From NCBI GenBank assembly GCA_964521255.1, contig CAZFRM010000034.1:1-39913 (forward strand): a DNA stretch of 39,913 nt, written 5' to 3'. Source of the stretch: ZC4RG29 sp964521255 (GTDB lineage Bacteria > Bacteroidota > Bacteroidia > Cytophagales > Cyclobacteriaceae). Position numbers and translations under genes: made by a program. Position 1 is the first letter of the stretch; each line of letters opens with the position of its first letter. This document shows positions 16,987 through 26,900 of this stretch, piece after piece. Below the pieces are notes generated by a model that ran no database searches, was not told where the DNA came from, and saw only the letters and a program-made list of their open reading frames with translations.

Positions 16987-17865
16987 TTAAAGCACATTAT
17001 TCAATTGCTCTTTAATTTTCTCAAGCTCTTCTTTCATCTTAACAACGTGTTTTTGAATCCCGGCGTCGTTTGCTTTTGAACCAATGGTGTTTATTTCTCT
17101 TCCGAGTTCCTGTGCAATGAATGACATTTTCTTTCCATTGGATTGCGGTTCTCTCAATGCCTCCAGAAAATAATCAAGATGAGATTTAAGTCTCACTTTC
17201 TCTTCATTGATATCGAGCTTCTCAATGTAAAAGATTATTTCCTGTTCCAGCCTGTTGTTATCGTAGCCTTCTTCTCCAAAAAACGATGCGATATTTCCTT
17301 TCAATTTATCACGGACCCGCTGCACTCTTTTTGGATCAAGTTGTTCCACCGATGTCAATTCCCTTCTTATCATATCGCAGCAATCCTTCAACATTTTCCC
17401 CAACACTTCTCCCTCTTTTATACGGAATGATTCGCATTTTTTAATGGCATCATTCAAACATGATTTTACCTGATTCCATTCGACCTCAGAAGCTTCTTCC
17501 TTTACCTTGTTTTGAATCACTTCCGGAGACTCAAGTGCCAGGGAAAAAAGATTTGCCTGCATGTCACCTACACTGTCCGCTAATTTTCTCAGTTCATAAT
17601 AATAAGCCTTGAAAAGATTTTCATTGTAGGTTTGCTTTGTTTCATTTTCCCCAAGTCGTACGTATTCAATGGCCAGGGAAATTTTACCGCGTTCAAGTTT
17701 TTCACTGATGAGATTGCGTACCTCTATTTCCTTTTCAGAAAAAGCCTTTGGAAGCCGGAGATTCAAATCCAGAAATTTGGAATTGAGACTTCTGATCTCA
17801 ACGCTGATCTGAACATGGGGATCGTCCAGCACAGATTGGCCAAACCCTGTCATTGACTTAATCAT
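16987..17865 (-). CDS. yicC: YicC/YloC-family endoribonuclease
   Basis: A 292-residue cytoplasmic protein of the YicC family, members of which act as endoribonucleases or RNase-associated factors in RNA turnover. It starts with the family signature MIKSMTGFGQ, followed by VEIRSLNSKFLDLNLRLP. The C-terminal domain carries RLEQEIIFYIEKLDINEEKVRLKSHL, GKKMSFIAQELGREINTIGSKA and a closing charged helix, all characteristic. It lies 63 bp downstream of the large outer-membrane protein gene on the same strand and may be cotranscribed. In many bacteria gmk follows yicC; here an Nramp-like gene follows after 168 bp instead. Confidence 0.93.
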   Translation of the reverse strand: MIKSMTGFGQSVLDDPHVQISVEIRSLNSKFLDLNLRLPKAFSEKEIEVRNLISEKLERGKISLAIEYVRLGENETKQTYNENLFKAYYYELRKLADSVGDMQANLFSLALESPEVIQNKVKEEASEVEWNQVKSCLNDAIKKCESFRIKEGEVLGKMLKDCCDMIRRELTSVEQLDPKRVQRVRDKLKGNIASFFGEEGYDNNRLEQEIIFYIEKLDINEEKVRLKSHLDYFLEALREPQSNGKKMSFIAQELGREINTIGSKANDAGIQKHVVKMKEELEKIKEQLNNVL

Positions 17866-17928
17866 AATACTTGCAGGAACTTTAATATGAACGCAAGATA
17901 GAATTTTTGAATTTGTAATACGAACGCA

Positions 17929-20900
17929 TCAGAAGTCGAAGCCAAGGGTAACGAAAAGCCTTGCATCCTGAACTTTATAATTTTCAACTGGCCAGGCAAC
18001 ATCAAATTTCAGATAATACCCAAGCATGACCGATCTCATTCCTACTCCATAGCTATACAACCAGGGATTCAGATAATTTTTAAGCTGGGCTTCAAATGGA
18101 CCACTTTTTATTTCCTGGTAGCTAACGCTGTTTTGCGAATTAAAAGGCGGTTCGCCTGACCAACTGGTTCCCATATCGTAAAATGCAATAAACTGCATGT
18201 TCCTGAAGAAATTCGAAGATATCGGACTTCCCGCCAAAGCTCGCGCTAATGGCACTCTTAATTCGGCATTGAACAACAAAGCACTGTTACCAAATAAAGT
18301 CGCATAATCAAAACCCCTTAAGCCGGTAGCATATTCGATAAACAACAAGTCCTGATTATCAGTATAAATTCCGAGGGGATTAGGTTCGCCTTCGCTCGTT
18401 GTTCCGCTTTTCTGACTATCATTAAAGAACCAATTATCCATTCCTCCTAACAAATATTTTTTAGGAGAGCGTCCGAAGAAAGTGCCGCCAAAACCTCTGA
18501 CTGCAAAAATTATTTCCCTGTATATCTTTTGATAATGCCTGATATCCAGCGATACCTGGCTAAAGCTTAAGTCTTCATTGTTCAGGCCCTGATGATGAAC
18601 GAAAGACAATTTACCCCGTGTTCCTTCAATGATATTCATGCCTGTGGTAACTGAATTGTCATAAACGAGTTCACTTCTTAAGCCTCCGTAAAAGTTATTG
18701 ACCGGTTCTTTGAAAGGTGGAGCGTTTTGTAAATCGGCTACAGGCCCAAGACTAACGGATCGTGCCATCTCAAACAATGGCTTAACCGTTATGCGACTGC
18801 GATCACTAAGCGGGAGTGATCCGCCGAATTCTAACTTAATCAATGAATAATGATAAATGTCTCCTGTATTTCCTTCAGGTTCCCATCGAATAGCCTTTCT
18901 GTCTACCCGTGCACTAAAATCGATGTACGCCGGCAGGTACTGAAACTCAGCATAGGCATCGCTATTTCGAAGATCAATGGTAGTCATTAGGCCGCCATAG
19001 AATCTGTAGTTCTCAAGCATATCGTTCATCTGCGTTTCAATGAGAATACCAAGTCCTCGCAGAGGATCGATTACTAAAGATGTTACAAGATTATCAGCGC
19101 TAAACTTAGACTCATACGGAAAAGGACCCGTGATTCTGTTTTTCTCTCTTGCCTTCTGGTAGCGCGCAAGGAATGATTCGCTGGGTCGTGTTTCTTTAGC
19201 TGGTTCTTCTTCAAACTGGTAATCATCCGTATTAACTGTCGCTTCCTTTTTTTGTTCAATAATGGATTTTATACTTGTGCTATCACTACTGGTCTTCACA
19301 GAATCTAAAGGTACCTGAACTGAATCTGCCTGAATGGGCACGACCACCTGAAGTGAATCTGTCACAATAATCGTTGAATCAGATTTAATTTCATTGGTCA
19401 AAGAATCTGTTTTCACCTCTTTGTCAATAGTGTCTTCCTGAGTTGGTTGTGATTGTTTAAGCCGTTCATTGAGGAGATCTTTAATGCTCATGTTTTTGCT
19501 TTGCTCTTGTTCTCTCCTATCACGGATTACACGTGCTTGTTGAATTTCTTTTCTTCGGGTTGCTGGTGTAAATATTTGTCTGTCCAGGCTGAAATTTGAA
19601 TTTATAAATATGTTCTCACTTCTGTTTTTTATTGTAACAAGAGCAAGCTTGCGTGTGGCGAGATTAAAATCATACTTTTTTATACTGGAAGAAAAGTTTG
19701 TGATCTGCGAATAGATACCGGTTTGCCGGTTAAACCTGAAGAGATTGATAATGCCGCGCTGATCACTGAGATAAATAAAATTGTCACCATCAATTGCTTG
19801 CGGTGCAAAATCTTTGCTAAGGGTATTGGTTACGCGTGTTAATTCGGTCTTTGTGGTATCGAGATCGTATATAAATAAGTTATAGTTATTAGTCAGGTTC
19901 TCAATCGGAACGGTTTTACCTGTAATCAATGAATCAGATGTTCGGTTTGAAGAGAATACCAGTCCATTTCCACCGGGAATAAAACTGGGATCAAGATCAT
20001 CGTAAATATCATTTGTCAGGCGGCGAATGCGATCTCTTCTTGAACTGATCAGGAATAAATCATTTTGTCCTTCAAAATCAGCGCTTAGGATGACGAGTCG
20101 CCCGTTGTTTGAAAAATCAAGGCTCCTGACATTGCTGAACTTGTCAAGCTCCCGTGGAAGCTTCGTCTTTGTGCTGAGGTCATAAAGCCAGAAAACATAA
20201 TCTCCTTTCTTCAATCCTATTACACCCAACGTATGATCATCGGCCCAACTGATTAAGGGAAGATTAAAATCCACACGCTGACTGCTAACTTTTGAACCGC
20301 CCGAAATGATCACCATTTCCTTTTCTTTGCCCAGTTCTTTGACTTTAACGATATATCTTCCCCGATCATTTTCTGCATAGGCAATGTACCTGCCATCAGG
20401 ACTTATCTTAACCGTTGTAAACTGCGTAGTCTTATTGTTATGGAAGGTGAAAATAGAAGAATCAGACGGCTCGATGTAGGATTTGTTGACCACCGCACCC
20501 ATTTCGCTGTAGTATCGCTCCCACTCAACCATGAGTTGTTTGAAGCTAATGCCCAGGGTGATAAGTATGCTTTTTTCTTCATTCCGTGTAACCCGGGTAT
20601 AGTTCAGAATGTTGGCAATGTTACTCTTACCATATTTTTCTGCAATGAAATTCCACATTGACTGGCCTGCCAATGCTGCTTCAGTACTGGTGAGCTTTCC
20701 TAATTTTCTTGATTTTTTATTGTGAAGGAATTGACGAATAAAGTCATCCATTTCCGAGGTCCATCCTTTAGAAACATAATAGGATGCCCCACTGACAAAC
20801 CATTCCGGCAGATTCAACAAAAGTGCACTTTGAAAAATATCTTTCAGGTTGCCTCCGAACATCATTTCATTAACCATGAGATCGGATATTTTATAAAGCA

Positions 20901-21315
20901 GTTCTTCTTTAAACTCCTGTATATTTCCCAGGTGAGCGACTTCAACATAAGGTTTCACAAATTCTGTTTCACCGCCAACATTATACGTGGATCTATTCAA
21001 GCCAACATTGCTTTGTCTTAAATCAGCAAGAGAATTGTAAAGGAAAACTTTAGTTTTAAAATAAGGAGGGTAGCCAATAATGTCGGTTATCCTGTCGAAC
21101 TCGCTCTCAAGATATTCGAGCGCTTCACGGGCAACGTCTTTCCTGGCATCATAATAATAAATGTCGAAATTCTCGCCGCTCAGGTATTGCCAGTTAAACG
21201 ATCGATACTGAATTCTATTCTTCCCAAATTTTTCATAGGCCATCTGGCCGAAGCAAGGTCCGGCAGCAATACACAAAACTGTTAGTGTGGCTAAAATTCC
21301 TCTTCTCAGAACCAT
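17929..21315 (-). CDS. Large outer-membrane protein: peptidase-like, beta-propeller and Omp85-like barrel
   Basis: About 1128 residues from the ATG at 21315, which places the signal peptide (MVLRRGILATLTVLCIAAG) at the start; an ATG at 21336 would overlap the preceding gene. Residues about 25-280 resemble a gluzincin-type peptidase domain (LPEWFVSGASYYVSKGW), but no HExxH motif is present, so it is probably inactive. Residues about 300-590 contain TolB/PD40-type blades such as ISPDGRYIAYAENDRG and LDPSFIPGGNGLVFSSNRTSD. A low-complexity Ser/Asp/Thr/Lys-rich linker spans about 620-720. The C-terminal 400 residues look like an Omp85/surface-antigen barrel (GTRGKLSFVHHQG, LLFNAELRVPLARALAG, final TLGFDF). 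Role unknown; surface protein handling or assembly is an inference from the architecture. Confidence 0.8.
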   Translation of the reverse strand: MVLRRGILATLTVLCIAAGPCFGQMAYEKFGKNRIQYRSFNWQYLSGENFDIYYYDARKDVAREALEYLESEFDRITDIIGYPPYFKTKVFLYNSLADLRQSNVGLNRSTYNVGGETEFVKPYVEVAHLGNIQEFKEELLYKISDLMVNEMMFGGNLKDIFQSALLLNLPEWFVSGASYYVSKGWTSEMDDFIRQFLHNKKSRKLGKLTSTEAALAGQSMWNFIAEKYGKSNIANILNYTRVTRNEEKSILITLGISFKQLMVEWERYYSEMGAVVNKSYIEPSDSSIFTFHNNKTTQFTTVKISPDGRYIAYAENDRGRYIVKVKELGKEKEMVIISGGSKVSSQRVDFNLPLISWADDHTLGVIGLKKGDYVFWLYDLSTKTKLPRELDKFSNVRSLDFSNNGRLVILSADFEGQNDLFLISSRRDRIRRLTNDIYDDLDPSFIPGGNGLVFSSNRTSDSLITGKTVPIENLTNNYNLFIYDLDTTKTELTRVTNTLSKDFAPQAIDGDNFIYLSDQRGIINLFRFNRQTGIYSQITNFSSSIKKYDFNLATRKLALVTIKNRSENIFINSNFSLDRQIFTPATRRKEIQQARVIRDRREQEQSKNMSIKDLLNERLKQSQPTQEDTIDKEVKTDSLTNEIKSDSTIIVTDSLQVVVPIQADSVQVPLDSVKTSSDSTSIKSIIEQKKEATVNTDDYQFEEEPAKETRPSESFLARYQKAREKNRITGPFPYESKFSADNLVTSLVIDPLRGLGILIETQMNDMLENYRFYGGLMTTIDLRNSDAYAEFQYLPAYIDFSARVDRKAIRWEPEGNTGDIYHYSLIKLEFGGSLPLSDRSRITVKPLFEMARSVSLGPVADLQNAPPFKEPVNNFYGGLRSELVYDNSVTTGMNIIEGTRGKLSFVHHQGLNNEDLSFSQVSLDIRHYQKIYREIIFAVRGFGGTFFGRSPKKYLLGGMDNWFFNDSQKSGTTSEGEPNPLGIYTDNQDLLFIEYATGLRGFDYATLFGNSALLFNAELRVPLARALAGSPISSNFFRNMQFIAFYDMGTSWSGEPPFNSQNSVSYQEIKSGPFEAQLKNYLNPWLYSYGVGMRSVMLGYYLKFDVAWPVENYKVQDARLFVTLGFDF

Positions 21316-21320
21316 AAAAT

Positions 21321-22391
21321 CTAGCGAGAATTCCAATATAATGATTTATAGCGATTAATGTCCACCTCTTTATTAATTACACCTGAATTGTCTAATGAGC
21401 GGATTAATACCTCCGAAAAATAAGGCGAAAGACTCACCCCTTTAGTACCCATACCATTAAAAATTAAAACGGTTGGGTGGTTTGGATGTCTTCCAAGAAT
21501 TGGTCTCCTGTCAGAAGTTACGGGGCGCACGCCGGCAGCCTGTTCAATAACCTGGTAATTAATTTTCACCAATGATTCAAGATTCGTTGTTAATTCTTCC
21601 TTTCCTTCCCTGGTTATGTCAACACCTTCAAAGTCATTACGATAGGTTGAGCCAATTCGCCAGCGGTTCTGCCCTTCAGGAACAATGTAAACCCCTCTAT
21701 TAACGAGCACATCGTTCAAAAATTTTGCCTCTACCAAGAGGGTTTCCCCTTTTAACGGGCGTATGGGAAGCCAATTAAAAAAATTATTTGATGAAAACTT
21801 AACGCCATCGCAAAAAGCAATATAGGAAGCTGTATAATCCTTATACCTGACACCAGCTTCGTTTATTTCAAGATTATTATAGTCAAATAATTCATCCCGA
21901 TAACTTTCTTCCTCCCGCAACCACTCTCGCACGGCTGCAATGTATTGCTTCGTATTTATGTATCCGCTGGATTCTAATAGAAGGCCACCAAATTCATCAA
22001 GTAGTTCGGGATATTGACCGGATGTAAAAACGCTCTTTATAAATCCCGATAGATTATCATCCACGCTTGCACCCATCCATTCATTTTGCTCCGTTATAGA
22101 TCGAAAAGGACGATAAATAGGAATTGAATGGAAGAACTTTGTCTTAGTTATAGCTTCGACTTGCGTATAGAATTTTACCAGGTAAGGGAACAATTCATCC
22201 GCCAGCCAGGTCTTACCCATTTTTTTTCCTGTTACAGGATTAAACAGCCCTGCAGCAATAGCAGATGAGTTATTTTTTGAAGGCTGGTCAAAAACCAATA
22301 CTTTTTTCTTCCTTAAAAGGAACTGAACAGCAAGGGCCGAACCGGCTAATCCCTGACCCACAATAATACAATCAAGCTGATCTGTTTTCAA
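21321..22391 (-). CDS. FAD-dependent oxidoreductase, D-amino-acid oxidase (DAO) family
   Basis: A 356-residue flavoprotein. The N-terminal FAD fold reads DCIIVGQGLAGSALA, followed by SAIAAGLFNPVTGKKMGKTW, a motif seen in DAO-family members related to the MnmC oxidase domain and glycine oxidase. The substrate region includes RPLKGETLLVEA and VYIVPEGQNRWRIGSTYRNDF, and the C-terminus has GVRPVTSDRRPILGRHPNHP and FNGMGTKGVSLSPYFSEVL. Substrate is unknown. There is no fused methyltransferase, so it is not a full-length MnmC. It is the first gene of a minus-strand run with the large outer-membrane protein and yicC, and it diverges from the MBL hydrolase gene over a 75-bp gap. Confidence 0.85.
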   Translation of the reverse strand: MKTDQLDCIIVGQGLAGSALAVQFLLRKKKVLVFDQPSKNNSSAIAAGLFNPVTGKKMGKTWLADELFPYLVKFYTQVEAITKTKFFHSIPIYRPFRSITEQNEWMGASVDDNLSGFIKSVFTSGQYPELLDEFGGLLLESSGYINTKQYIAAVREWLREEESYRDELFDYNNLEINEAGVRYKDYTASYIAFCDGVKFSSNNFFNWLPIRPLKGETLLVEAKFLNDVLVNRGVYIVPEGQNRWRIGSTYRNDFEGVDITREGKEELTTNLESLVKINYQVIEQAAGVRPVTSDRRPILGRHPNHPTVLIFNGMGTKGVSLSPYFSEVLIRSLDNSGVINKEVDINRYKSLYWNSR

Positions 22392-22422
22392 TCGGTGAAA
22401 TTCGATTCTAAATCATTTAGCC

Positions 22423-22430
22423 CAAAGTTA
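22423..22430 (-). promoter_or_regulatory. Putative -7 box of the FAD oxidoreductase unit
   Basis: The minus strand reads TAACTTTG, matching TAnnTTTG, 32 bp before the ATG. No TTTG is seen at -33. The box lies 10 bp from the oppositely oriented box of the MBL gene, so the two promoters would overlap. Confidence 0.4.
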
Positions 22431-22440
22431 AAAATCCCAG

Positions 22441-22448
22441 TATTTTTG
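22441..22448 (+). promoter_or_regulatory. Putative -7 box of the MBL hydrolase gene
   Basis: TATTTTTG matches TAnnTTTG and lies 18 bp before the ATG at 22467, implying a very short leader. TTTA at 22416-22419 could serve as a weak -33 box at 21 bp. Confidence 0.4.
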
Positions 22449-22466
22449 AGGTGATATTTAATTGAT

Positions 22467-23120
22467 ATGTTAAAGGTAATTTCTTTTGTTTTTAATCCTT
22501 TCCAGGAAAACACATACATTATTTATGATGAGACGAATGAGTGCGCTATCATCGATCCCGGGTGTTATGAAAAAGAAGAACAACAAGAGCTATCTGATTT
22601 TATTGATGATCATTCCCTCCATGTAAAATTTTTACTCAACACACATTGTCATATCGACCATGTATTGGGGAATTCTTTTGTCAAGGATAAATACAAAGTT
22701 CAGTTATCTGTGAATAAAATTGAAGAGCCTTACTTACGTGCCGTTGTAACGTATGCTCCCAACTACGGATTTAATAAATACGAAAGTTCCGAACCAGATG
22801 CTTACCTTGATGAGAATGATATTGTAAATATTGGCAACCAAAAACTCTCCGTAATTTTTGTACCCGGTCATTCTCCGGGACATATCGCTTTTTATCATGA
22901 GGAAAGTAAATCCCTGATATCAGGTGATGTTCTTTTTTACAACAGCATTGGCCGAACGGATTTGCCCGGAGGTAATCACAATACTTTAATTAATAGTATC
23001 CATGAAAAACTTTTTACCTTACCTGATGATGTAATAGTTTATCCTGGTCACGGACAGGAGACAACGATTGGCTTTGAAAAGAAAACAAATCCATTCTGCG
23101 CTATTCCACTAACCAAATAA
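22467..23120 (+). CDS. MBL-fold metallo-hydrolase (glyoxalase II-like)
   Basis: Cytoplasmic metallo-beta-lactamase-fold hydrolase of 217 residues. The metal-binding motif THCHIDH gives His60, His62, Asp64 and His65. Later ligands are in VPGHSPGHIAFYH, the Asp of LISGDVLFYNSIGRTDLPGG and VYPGHGQETTIG. The spacing and the SIGRTDLPGGN stretch match the small glyoxalase-II-like group common in bacteria, which probably hydrolyses thioesters. It is shorter than classical GloB (about 250 residues) and lacks its C-terminal helical domain, so hydroxyacylglutathione hydrolase activity should not be assumed. It lies in front of pssA, with a palindromic intergenic repeat between them. Confidence 0.9.
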   Translation: MLKVISFVFNPFQENTYIIYDETNECAIIDPGCYEKEEQQELSDFIDDHSLHVKFLLNTHCHIDHVLGNSFVKDKYKVQLSVNKIEEPYLRAVVTYAPNYGFNKYESSEPDAYLDENDIVNIGNQKLSVIFVPGHSPGHIAFYHEESKSLISGDVLFYNSIGRTDLPGGNHNTLINSIHEKLFTLPDDVIVYPGHGQETTIGFEKKTNPFCAIPLTK

Positions 23121-23122
23121 TT

Positions 23123-23215
23123 AATTAGCAAATGGGGATGATTAGTGAATTAGCCAATTTGATGAACCCATTATCAATGTACCGACCAGGTATGACCAGT
23201 TGCTAATTGGCTAAT
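23123..23215. repeat. Set of interleaved inverted repeats between the MBL gene and pssA
   Basis: ATTAGCCAATT (23149-23159) is the exact complement of AATTGGCTAAT (23205-23215). AATTAGCA (23123-23130) is the complement of TGCTAATT (23201-23208), and AATGGG (23131-23136) that of CCCATT (23167-23172). The pairings compete with or cross each other. No T-tract follows. Confidence 0.65.
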
Positions 23216-23261
23216 ACAGGAAAACTCATCTCGCTTCTTAACTTTACTCTAAAAAATAACA

Positions 23262-23951
23262 ATGCTTCGTCAACTCCCAAATTTTTTAACGTGTTGTAAT
23301 CTTTTGTGCGGAGCGCTGGGGATACTATATCTCTTCAAAGGTGATGGTGAATATCCCATCGCCTATTTTGTTTTGCTCGCAGGCATCTTTGATTTTCTTG
23401 ATGGTTTGGTAGCCCGTGCATTGAAAGTGCATTCGCCAATAGGAAAAGAGTTGGATTCACTGGCCGATGTAATCAGCTTTGGTCTTCTTCCCTCTTTTTT
23501 TATGTACGCTTTGATAGGTGAACAATCAGACAGCAATTTTCTTCCTTACATAGCCTTCCTCATTGTTGTTTGCTCTGCCATTCGTCTCGCCATTTTCAAC
23601 ATTGATGAGACGCAGACTGATTCCTTTAAAGGCTTGCCTGTTCCCGCTAATGCAATGTTTTTGACAGGACTTTCCTTCCTTCGATTTGATGGCTTGCAAT
23701 TTATTTTTCACCCCGTCACACTATGTATTATCACCGTGGTTTTCTCGCTTTTGCTTGTATCGAGAATTGACCTTTTTGCCCTTAAATTCAAAGATTTTAC
23801 CTGGCATTCAAACAAAATCAGGTTTACCTTTCTTTTTTGTTCGGTATTACTGCTTGTAAGCCTTAATTTTGCAGCGATACCGCTCATTATAATTTTGTAT
23901 ATTTTTTTGTCGTTAGGTGTGTTGGTGGCTTCCGGGAAGAGGGTTCAATAA
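23262..23951 (+). CDS. pssA: CDP-diacylglycerol-serine O-phosphatidyltransferase
   Basis: Membrane enzyme that makes phosphatidylserine, the precursor of phosphatidylethanolamine, from CDP-diacylglycerol and serine. The complete CDP-alcohol phosphotransferase motif is visible: Asp44, Asp47-Gly48, Ala51-Arg52, Gly61, Asp65 and Asp69. The N-terminus LPNFLTCCNLLCGALG and 6-8 hydrophobic helices are typical of the type II PssA group, as is the 229-residue length. The start is the ATG of MLRQLPNFLT. porU begins 10 bp after its stop, so the two are likely cotranscribed. No phosphatidylserine decarboxylase gene is nearby. Confidence 0.93.
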   Translation: MLRQLPNFLTCCNLLCGALGILYLFKGDGEYPIAYFVLLAGIFDFLDGLVARALKVHSPIGKELDSLADVISFGLLPSFFMYALIGEQSDSNFLPYIAFLIVVCSAIRLAIFNIDETQTDSFKGLPVPANAMFLTGLSFLRFDGLQFIFHPVTLCIITVVFSLLLVSRIDLFALKFKDFTWHSNKIRFTFLFCSVLLLVSLNFAAIPLIIILYIFLSLGVLVASGKRVQ

Positions 23952-23960
23952 ATTAGCTGT

Positions 23961-26900
23961 GTGTCATTTGAATTGAAATACAATTTTCTTCGGTTCTTTT
24001 TAGTGCTGGGAATTAACCTGACCATTGCAGCAGGGGGACAGGCGCAGTCTGTTTTGGCCTCAGGGGAGTGGCACAAATTCGCTGTAACATCAAACGGTGT
24101 TTACAAAATCAGTTATGATTTATTAAGAAAGACAGGAATTGATCCTTCCCGGATTGATCCAAAGCGAATAAGAATCTTTGGCAACAAGGGAGGAATGCTT
24201 CCTCAATTGAATAGCGCAGCACGTCCCGAAGATCTTACAGAACTTGCCATTTATGTGAAAGGAGAAGAAAATGGTGTTTTTCAGAAAGACGATTATATTC
24301 TTTTCTATGCAGAAGGTGCAGACCATGTGGCTTTTAATTTAAGCAAGGAAATCTTTCAATACGAAAGCAATCTCTACGACACGAAGAACTTCTATTTTCT
24401 CACCATAGGGGAAACCCAGGGAAAACGTATAGTCAACAATACAAACGTACAAGGCGATTATCCCGTTATCCGCGAGTTTAATGACTATCGCTATCATGAA
24501 ATTGACAACCACAACGAACTGAAATCGGGAAGGGAATGGTTTGGAGAAAAATTTGACCTCACAACAGAATTGACATTAAAGTGGGATGTCACCGGCATTG
24601 CGGCAAATACAACAATAAAAATTGTGAGCGATGTAATGGCTCAATCTAACTCAGGGTCTACGTTCAAATTATTTCTTAACAATCAATCCGCGGGTGAGCA
24701 GTATGTACTTCCAATCCCTGCCTTTCAATATGCCGAAAAAGGAAATCACAAAAGGGATACATTGATACACAACACAAATACATTCTCTCTTCAGAATGCT
24801 TCAAATCTTGAATTCAAATATCAATATGTGAAAAGTGGCACAGGAAGATCCATCGGCTATCTGGATTTTCTACTTTTAAGTTTTCAACGCACGTTAGCCC
24901 TATACAACAACCAAACTATTTTCAGATCATCTTCCAGTATTCAAAATACCCACTCAACATTTGAAATCTCCTCTTTCACAAGCGATGCAATAATCTGGGA
25001 TATAACTAATCCCTACGAACCAATGCACCAGGAATTTAAAATGTCGGGTGATAAAGCACTTTTTACTTCTGAAACTTCTACATTAAAAGAGTTCGTTGCT
25101 TTCAACAGCAAACTCCCGGAGCCAACATATGCTAACAAAGTTTCAAATCAAAACCTGCATAACCTGTCAACTCCCAATTTAATTATTGTAACCAACGATG
25201 CTTTCCGGCCGGAGGCTGAACGGCTTGCTCTTCATCGCCAACAAAAAAGTGGCTGGTCTGTTATTGTGGTTACGACACAAGAGGTTTTTAACGAATTTTC
25301 ATCCGGCCGACAGGATGTAACGGCTATCCGTGATTTCACAAAGTATCTATACGATAAAAATCCTGACGCGTTAAAGGCGCTGTTATTATTCGGGCGTGGT
25401 TCCTATGATTATAAAGATAGATTGTCAAATAACACCAACTATGTTCCTACGTATGAGTCACGCAATTCATTGTCGCCGCTTGAAACCTATTCTTCAGACG
25501 ATTATTTCGGCTTCATGGAAGAAGATGAAGGGAACTGGTATGAAACAAATCCACAGTATCATTCCATGGAAATTGGCGTAGGCCGGTTGCCTGTAAAAAC
25601 ATTGAATGAAGCGAGGAATGTAGTTGATAAAATCATCACCTACGAAACCAATTCTTCCGCTCAGGGATACTGGCGCAAGAGAATTGTCTTTGTAGCGGAT
25701 GATGGTGATGGAAACCTGCATAACGATCAGGCTGATCAGCTTTCCCGGTTTGTAGAATCCGATCATCCTGAGTTTGATACAAAAAAAATATACCTTGATT
25801 CCTATCAGCAAATCCTTCAACCTGCTGGTGAAACCTCACCTGACGCAAACAAAAGTATTGTGAACGCGCTGGAGCAAGGCGCTTTGATCATCAACTATAC
25901 AGGGCATGGTAATGAAAAATTATGGGCACACGAACGAATTTTTGATGACCTGATTATCGGGTCTCTGACGAACAATAATTATCCTTTGTTTGTAACCGCA
26001 ACCTGTGAATTTGGCCGCCAGGATGATCCCGCACAAATCAGCAGCGCCGAACTTTGCCTTACACAAAGTAACAGTGGTGCAATAGGATTGGTGAGTACGG
26101 CAAGACCGGTTAGTTCAAGTACAAACTTTGAGTTGAATAAAGCATTTTATAACACCGTATTTCAGTTTGAAAACAATGCACCTCTTTCGTTGGGAGAAAT
26201 CTTCAGGCGGACAAAGAACAATAGCATCAGCGGCGTTTCCAACAGAAACTTTTCATTGCTGGGTGATCCTTCCCTTCAACTGGCAATGCCTAAGCTCCAC
26301 ACCAAAGTCACGGAAATAAAAGCAGGCGAAACAACAGATACGTTAAAGGCCCTTTCCAGGGTTATCATCAAAGGTGAGATTGTTAATGAAGCGCTGGAGA
26401 AAGTAACCGGGTTTAACGGCATATTGCAAACCACCCTTTATGACAAGGAAACTGAATTTACAACCTTAGGAAACGAAAATTCTCCATTTAAATTCAAACA
26501 ATGGTATAACGCAATTTACAGAGGACAAGCTAAAGTAACTGACGGAGAATTTCAATTAGAGTTTGTGGTTCCAAAAAATATTGCGTACCAGTTGGGAAAT
26601 GGAAAACTGAGCCTCTATGCTTATGACAACAATCAATCAACAGATGCAAGTGGTGTAGACTTCGATTTTGTTGTCGGCAAAAGTGAACTTAATCCTGGAA
26701 GTGATATTACTTCACCGGTAGTGCAATTATATTTAGGCGACACAACTTTTCGAAATGGAGGTATTGTCACCCCAAATACAAAACTAATCGCACGTCTGTC
26801 TGATGAAAGTGGCATTAACTTATCAGGTTACGGAATAGGTAACAACATCATTGCCATATTGGATAATAAAGAAACTTTTATTCTTAATGATTATTACGAA

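Noticed and set aside
21316..21336. Upstream ATG start for the large outer-membrane protein
   Set aside because: It overlaps the FAD oxidoreductase end and puts acidic residues before the signal peptide. The ATG at 21315 begins it properly.
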